From the NCBI GenBank assembly GCA_027451425.1, contig DAIDJH010000035.1, forward strand, positions 1 to 10,281: a DNA stretch of 10,281 bases, written 5' to 3'. This document shows positions 6,604-10,281 of this stretch, piece by piece; the stretch's first letter is position 1; every line of letters begins with the position of its first letter. The notes under the pieces are model-generated. The model searched no databases, had not been told where the DNA came from, and saw only the letters and a program-made list of their open reading frames with translations. Both the position numbers and the translations under genes were made by a program. This DNA is from Bdellovibrionales bacterium (lineage in GTDB: Bacteria > Bdellovibrionota > Bdellovibrionia > Bdellovibrionales > UBA1609).

Positions 6604-6607
6604 TTGC

Positions 6608-8197
6608 ATGCTATCCAAAGCTGGGCAACTGATTTTAGTTTTCGGGATGTTATTTTCCGCCTGGTCGGTGTTCGCTGATGGCAGTCAAGGTATTCCGGGT
6701 ATTACAACATCGTCGCTTGATTACAATTTCTGTAACCAACTCAGGGCTGGTGGTACACTGACTCAGCTCTCTAATTCTCAACAATTGAGTTGCGATAATC
6801 TTTTTCAACAACAAGCCAACGGCACCGTCAGTGCTATCGATGCGTCCTTACCAGACCAAGTGAACAGCCCTGAGCGCGGAGTACCTGGCCCAGGCGTGCC
6901 GATCGCCAGCCCCGCCGCCACCTCAGACACAGCAACCAGTTCGCAAAGTGCATCGTCTCCGCAAAGCGCTCCGGCGTCCGCGTCAATGGGGCCTTCGTGT
7001 CAACAGGCGCAAGAGCTGGCCAATCAATGTTGCAATAACCCGAGCGCATGTCTTTTGAATTCAAATAGCGCCAGTCAATCGTCAGGAATGGCAACGGCGA
7101 TGATCCAAATGGCTTTGGGAGTGGGTGCCAGCCTACCCGGTGACATCGCTGGCATGTGTGGGCGAGCCAAAGACGTGTCGTATGTGTCGTCAGCACTGAA
7201 CGCGTATTTGGCCAATCAATGCCGTGTGGCTGTTTCAAACTGCGACAGCGCCTGCGCCAGTAATCCGGGCTACGTCGCCGTTTGTAATCGAAACTCCGGT
7301 GCCGAGCTTTCGATGGCGGCAGGCGCACTTGCCGCACAGTTTGCAGCCAAGATGGATCAGCAGTGCCAAAATGCCGTTCAAGCCCAACAAAATTCATTTG
7401 ATAACCCGGACTGTTCAACCGCCGCTGCGGCGGCAACGCCTTTTTGCCAGTACAAGTGTAACCGCCCAGGGGCGCAAGCCGACCCCACATGTGCTGGCAT
7501 TCTGGCCGCCATGCAAAACCAAAACGGGATAAACCCAGGGCTTACGGTAAATAACAACAGTGGCGCTTCAACAAATCCTTTTGGCCCCGCCATCGCGCCA
7601 ACGCAGGCGGGGCAGCAGCAAGTTCCACCGTGCGTGAGTGGAGCGGGCGCTCCTTGCGGAGGCTCGGCAAATAACCAAAACGCCGGAGCGGGAGCGGGTA
7701 TGGGTCAAGACCCATACGGTATGGGGATGCAACCTCCAATTGGCTCTTCGGGTGGCATGGGTAGCGGCACTGGCACGCAAGCGCAAGCTCCACAGCAGGG
7801 GTGGAACACGAGCATTTTAAAAGGGATCACGTCAGGTAACGGTTATACGGGACCCGCCATGACAACGGGCGGAGCTGGTGGATACGCCACAACGTACAAT
7901 GCGCAAGGGCAGCATTTAAATCCGTTTGGTCAACCGTTTAACTTGAAGGACTTTTTACCCGGCGGGGTAGCGAACAAGATGCCGAGGGCCAATCCGCTCA
8001 GAGGTCTAGCTTCTGAGGCCAGGTATGCGGACATTAACCCGCCCAGCCGGGATATTTTTCAAGAGATTTCGGATCGCTACTATGACGTTTGCCTTCACCA
8101 CATGTTATTTGAAGGGCCCTGTCAGGGATTCATCCGGTACTACCATAAGCAGCACCACTTCACGAGCCCAGGTGCCGCCGCCAGCATCGGGCAGTAG
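6608..8197 (+). CDS. Large Cys-rich, low-complexity secreted protein
   Basis: A 529-residue protein of unknown family. The first 23 residues form a signal peptide (cleavage at VFA|DGS). The mature protein has 20 cysteines, all exported: C42, C62, a dense block from C131 to C295 (14 cysteines, including CC at 141-142), C342, C350, C495 and C505. An even number with none in the signal suggests disulfide bonding. A Ser/Ala/Pro/Gln linker covers about 90-128. A helical, Ala-rich core at 160-260 includes a hydrophobic stretch (ATAMIQMALGVGASLPG). A Gly/Asn/Gln/Pro-rich disordered region covers about 300-445. The last 50 residues look folded again (SRDIFQEISDRYYDVC and onward, many aromatic and His residues). 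It could be a secreted or surface structural protein. The neighbouring upstream protease is also exported, but no direct link is shown. The nadC gene converges on it. Confidence 0.88.
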   Translation: MLSKAGQLILVFGMLFSAWSVFADGSQGIPGITTSSLDYNFCNQLRAGGTLTQLSNSQQLSCDNLFQQQANGTVSAIDASLPDQVNSPERGVPGPGVPIASPAATSDTATSSQSASSPQSAPASASMGPSCQQAQELANQCCNNPSACLLNSNSASQSSGMATAMIQMALGVGASLPGDIAGMCGRAKDVSYVSSALNAYLANQCRVAVSNCDSACASNPGYVAVCNRNSGAELSMAAGALAAQFAAKMDQQCQNAVQAQQNSFDNPDCSTAAAAATPFCQYKCNRPGAQADPTCAGILAAMQNQNGINPGLTVNNNSGASTNPFGPAIAPTQAGQQQVPPCVSGAGAPCGGSANNQNAGAGAGMGQDPYGMGMQPPIGSSGGMGSGTGTQAQAPQQGWNTSILKGITSGNGYTGPAMTTGGAGGYATTYNAQGQHLNPFGQPFNLKDFLPGGVANKMPRANPLRGLASEARYADINPPSRDIFQEISDRYYDVCLHHMLFEGPCQGFIRYYHKQHHFTSPGAAASIGQ

Positions 8198-8233
8198 GGC
8201 TGCATTTGAAATCTTGGCGAAGCGATCAAATAT

Positions 8234-9076
8234 TCAATCGACGCCAGGTGCATCGACCGATTCGAGCAATAGACTCAGATCGGTGCAGGGGGCGGAATGG
8301 GTGATGGCGCCGACGCTGATATAGTCGACGCCAAGTTCGGCCACTTCACGTACACGCTCAAGCGTCATGTTGCCAGAGGCTTCGGTTTCAATCCCGGCAT
8401 GGACGAAATTCAGAGCCTCGCGCATTTCATTGTTTGACATGTTGTCGAGCAAAATTCGCCAGACTTTGAGATCGACGGCCTCACGAACCTCCGCTAAATT
8501 GCGAACTTCGATTTCAATGGGGAGCGCTGTTTCGTTGCGCACCCGTTCGATCGCGGCTTTCAAACCGCCGGCCAAGCTGATGTGGTTTTCTTTGATCAAA
8601 ACACCATCGCTTAAATTCATGCGATGGTTATGGCCTCCGCCGTGCCTGACCGCGGCCTTTTCAAGATCGCGCAATCCCGGCAATGTTTTTCGAGTATCGA
8701 GAATTTTTGTTTTTGTGTGTTTCACCTGTTCGACGTAACAACGCGTGAGCGAGGCAATACCTGACAAATGCCCGAGAAAATTGAGTGCCACTCGCTCGCC
8801 TTTCAATATCGCGTGAATCGGGCCGCGCAAGAGACAAACCGTTTGCCCGTTTAAAACGAAAGCTCCGTCTGTGAATTGCCATTCGATCGCAACACTCGGG
8901 TCAATGGCGCGAAATGTCTCGCTAAAAATTGCGGTCCCTGAAAGAACTAAATCTTCTTTGGCGATAACGCGTGCGAGGCCGCGCCGGTCTTTCAATTTTA
9001 GACCGTCGGTGGTGATGTCACCGCCGGGCATGTCTTCTTGTATGGCAATTTGCACTGGGCGCGAAATTGATATCAT
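8234..9076 (-). CDS. nadC: Nicotinate-nucleotide pyrophosphorylase (quinolinate phosphoribosyltransferase)
   Basis: A cytosolic enzyme of de novo NAD synthesis that makes nicotinate mononucleotide, CO2 and pyrophosphate from quinolinate and phosphoribosyl pyrophosphate. At 280 residues it has the normal length, and the signatures are complete: EDMPGGDITT near the N-terminus, GERVALNFLGHLSGIAS, DTRKTLPGLR (DTRKT 127-131), RHGGGHNHR (144-152), IKENH (161-165), EIEVRN with E190, LLDNM with D211, EASGNM, and the phosphate-binding ISVGAITHS. The start is ATG 9076, only 10 bases after the stop of the receiver-protein gene, so the two form a likely operon. The Shine-Dalgarno site is weak. No nadA or nadB is present in this window. 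Confidence 0.97.
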   Translation of the reverse strand: MISISRPVQIAIQEDMPGGDITTDGLKLKDRRGLARVIAKEDLVLSGTAIFSETFRAIDPSVAIEWQFTDGAFVLNGQTVCLLRGPIHAILKGERVALNFLGHLSGIASLTRCYVEQVKHTKTKILDTRKTLPGLRDLEKAAVRHGGGHNHRMNLSDGVLIKENHISLAGGLKAAIERVRNETALPIEIEVRNLAEVREAVDLKVWRILLDNMSNNEMREALNFVHAGIETEASGNMTLERVREVAELGVDYISVGAITHSAPCTDLSLLLESVDAPGVD

Positions 9077-9086
9077 AGCACTAAAT

Positions 9087-10037
9087 TCATGGCTCGCGAT
9101 CTAGCCCGCGTTGTTCGAGTAGCCGCGCGAGTTCACGCTCAACAATTCTTGTCGCAATCTCGGGCAACACTTGCCAGACGACTCGTTCAATCACTTCTTG
9201 AGATTGGGCACGCACGATTTCGACAATTTCGTTTTCTGAGAGTGTTGAGCCCAAAGGGGCGCGTGTGCCCGACGAAGGGGCGCTCGTCGCAATTTCGTCA
9301 GGGTCTAGGTTGAGTTCCACTAAATTTGAATCGTCATTGTCCAACGAAGGGCTCGGTTCTGGTGGGGATGTTTGGGCGTGCGCAATGGGCTTTTGCACCC
9401 ACATTCCGTCGTCCTCAATCTCGTCCTGCAAAGAGACGGTAGGTGTTGGCGTGGGTATGACCGGCGGGCGAACTGTACGGCGGTTTGATCCGCGGCCCGA
9501 TAGGCTGACCGATGTGAACTCGTCGGGAGATTCGGGCATAATCACTGGCGGGGGATCAAAACTCTCCATCGACCAATTTTGATCTTTTGGCGGTTCAACA
9601 ATATTTTTTGGTTCTGCGAAATCGGGGAGTTTTGGCATCGTCAGAAAGGGTGCTACTGGCTGCGATTGGGTTTTGGGGACAAGCTTTGTCACAATACCGC
9701 GCAACCTTTGCGCATCGAAAGGCTTTTCTAGATGATCATTCGCCCCTGAACTTTGATATTTTTGTTTATCGAGCTCCATAAATCCACTCCATACCAAAAC
9801 AACTGGTGTAGTTGTCAGGACCGGCGAGTTTTTTAAATCGCGGCAAACGTCGTAACCATTCTTTTTCTGTAAAAGGACGTCAACAAACACGATGTCAGGC
9901 TGGATTTTCTCCGCCACTGTAACGACATCGCTGCCAATGGTGACCGATGTGACCTCTACACGGAAGTCCTGTAGAGCCACTTGGAACACTTTTTTAATTG
10001 TGACGCTTTCATCGGCAAGTAAGACGCGCAAAGCCAT
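9087..10037 (-). CDS. Receiver-domain protein with Pro-rich linker and conserved helical tail
   Basis: The protein has 316 residues from ATG 10037. The open frame extends to a TTG at 10049, but MALRVLLADES is the usual form of such an N-terminus. Residues 1-120 are a CheY-like receiver: acidic pair D9-E10, phosphoacceptor D53, switch residue S84 and K105 in LEKPF. Residues about 121-265 form a low-complexity linker rich in Pro, Ser, Thr and acidic residues. Residues 267-310 (SENEIVEIVRAQSQEVIERV and onward to LLEQRG) are predicted helices; their VVWQVLPEIATRIVERE pattern resembles the C-terminal segment of other delta-proteobacterial receiver proteins with Pro-rich linkers. The RomR polarity protein has a similar plan, but orthology cannot be shown here. 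There is no DNA-binding or enzymatic output domain, so output by protein-protein contact is likely. It is followed by nadC. Confidence 0.88.
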   Translation of the reverse strand: MALRVLLADESVTIKKVFQVALQDFRVEVTSVTIGSDVVTVAEKIQPDIVFVDVLLQKKNGYDVCRDLKNSPVLTTTPVVLVWSGFMELDKQKYQSSGANDHLEKPFDAQRLRGIVTKLVPKTQSQPVAPFLTMPKLPDFAEPKNIVEPPKDQNWSMESFDPPPVIMPESPDEFTSVSLSGRGSNRRTVRPPVIPTPTPTVSLQDEIEDDGMWVQKPIAHAQTSPPEPSPSLDNDDSNLVELNLDPDEIATSAPSSGTRAPLGSTLSENEIVEIVRAQSQEVIERVVWQVLPEIATRIVERELARLLEQRGLDREP

Positions 10038-10078
10038 AGTTCGAGTCAACCCTGAATTGGGTGTAGAGTCAAGATAGC

Positions 10079-10281
10079 GTGTTTACGATCATAGATCGCT
10101 ATCTGGCGAAAAGCTTCTTGTTGTATGCGGTGGCCGGGCTCATTGTGTTCACGGCCATTTATTTCGGGATCGATTACACATCGACATCCATGCGGTTTCA
10201 CGCTTCTGCGGACGTGATGTTGCAGTACTACAAATACTACCTTCCGATTATTGTTTACCAACTCATACCGATTGGCGGAAT
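10079..10281 (+). CDS. lptG: LPS export permease of the LptF/LptG family, N-terminal part
   Basis: The first 67 residues run to the window end. The protein starts MFTIIDRYLAKSFLLYAVAG, with a first transmembrane helix at about 12-30, a short periplasmic segment, and then YYKYYLPIIVYQLIPIGG, the beginning of the second helix. The (I)xDRYL start and the P-x5-7-LIP motif are typical of YjgP/YjgQ (LptF/LptG), inner-membrane partners of LptB that extract lipopolysaccharide for transport to the outer membrane. The N-terminus looks closer to LptG. The start is GTG 10079, with a stop (TAG 10064) shortly upstream in frame. No strong ribosome site is seen. It is divergent from the receiver-protein gene, with 41 bases between them. 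Truncated by the window edge. Confidence 0.8.
   Translation, partial: MFTIIDRYLAKSFLLYAVAGLIVFTAIYFGIDYTSTSMRFHASADVMLQYYKYYLPIIVYQLIPIGG

Larger units (their letters stand above)
6423..6607. other. Intergenic region upstream of the Cys-rich secreted protein
   Basis: This 185-base spacer separates two genes on the same strand. It holds the candidate promoter at 6566-6574 and the Shine-Dalgarno site at 6596-6603. A weak GCAGC/GCTGC inverted repeat with a 13-base loop (about 6472-6494) has no T run after it, so I do not call it a terminator. The length and the promoter suggest the downstream gene is transcribed on its own. Confidence 0.5.

Noticed and set aside
6834..7490. Long open frame (218 codons) on the minus strand inside the Cys-rich protein gene
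   Set aside because: It lies wholly within a gene with a signal peptide and strong ribosome site. Its product is rich in Arg, Pro and Trp without any domain, as expected from the complement of a Gly/Ala/Gln-rich gene.
8198..8233. Inverted repeat ATTTGA/TCAAAT between the Cys-rich gene and nadC
   Set aside because: The stem is AT-only, 6 bp, with a 16-base loop, too weak for a bidirectional terminator.
1..10281. CRISPR array, mobile element, toxin-antitoxin pair or defence genes
   Set aside because: No spaced repeats, transposase or integrase motifs, small coupled toxin pairs, or nuclease/helicase modules were found on either strand. The function-assigned genes are housekeeping or signalling genes.

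Overview
This window looks like ordinary core chromosome of a Gram-negative bacterium. Signs of this are a lipoprotein with a classical lipobox, several exported proteins, the start of an LptF/LptG-type lipopolysaccharide export permease, and Shine-Dalgarno sites of the AAGGAG or G-run type. The mix of genes suggests a member of the Bdellovibrionota or a related former delta-proteobacterium: a receiver protein with a Pro-rich linker and a conserved helical tail, a stand-alone HD-GYP protein, a small zinc-ribbon protein, a secreted metzincin and a large Cys-rich secreted protein. This placement is inferred from gene style, not from a marker gene. I see no tRNA, rRNA, CRISPR array, insertion sequence or phage gene.

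Layout from left to right. Positions 1-799 (minus strand) hold pgsA, followed by a translationally coupled membrane protein that runs off the window. Positions 838-2421 (plus) hold a probable SRPBCC/START-fold protein with an export-like N-terminus, then glpX (class II fructose-1,6-bisphosphatase) after 21 bases. Positions 2423-3562 (minus) hold a lipoprotein and then a zinc-ribbon protein, with a 15-base gap. Positions 3808-4689 (plus) hold an exported protein of unknown function with a hydrophobic hairpin. Positions 4720-5367 (minus) hold a minimal HD-GYP protein, predicted to degrade cyclic di-GMP. Positions 5541-6422 and 6608-8197 (plus) hold a secreted zinc metalloprotease and a 529-residue Cys-rich, low-complexity secreted protein. 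Positions 8234-10037 (minus) hold a receiver-domain protein followed by nadC in a likely operon. At 10079 an LptG-type permease begins on the plus strand and is cut by the window end.

The genes with assigned functions are housekeeping: phospholipid synthesis (pgsA), gluconeogenesis (glpX), NAD synthesis (nadC) and LPS export (lptG). Two genes belong to signalling: the HD-GYP protein and the receiver protein. The rest are envelope or secreted proteins of unknown role. The block at 5368-8197 is the most distinctive. It has a signal-peptide metalloprotease whose translation start adjoins a perfect 14-bp palindrome, then a secreted protein with 20 cysteines. Two start codons were moved downstream of the longest frame (lipoprotein, 3562; exported protein, 3808) because a Shine-Dalgarno site and a signal peptide sit there. 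The receiver-protein start (10037) was moved on the form of its N-terminus alone. No clear new multi-gene system is visible.
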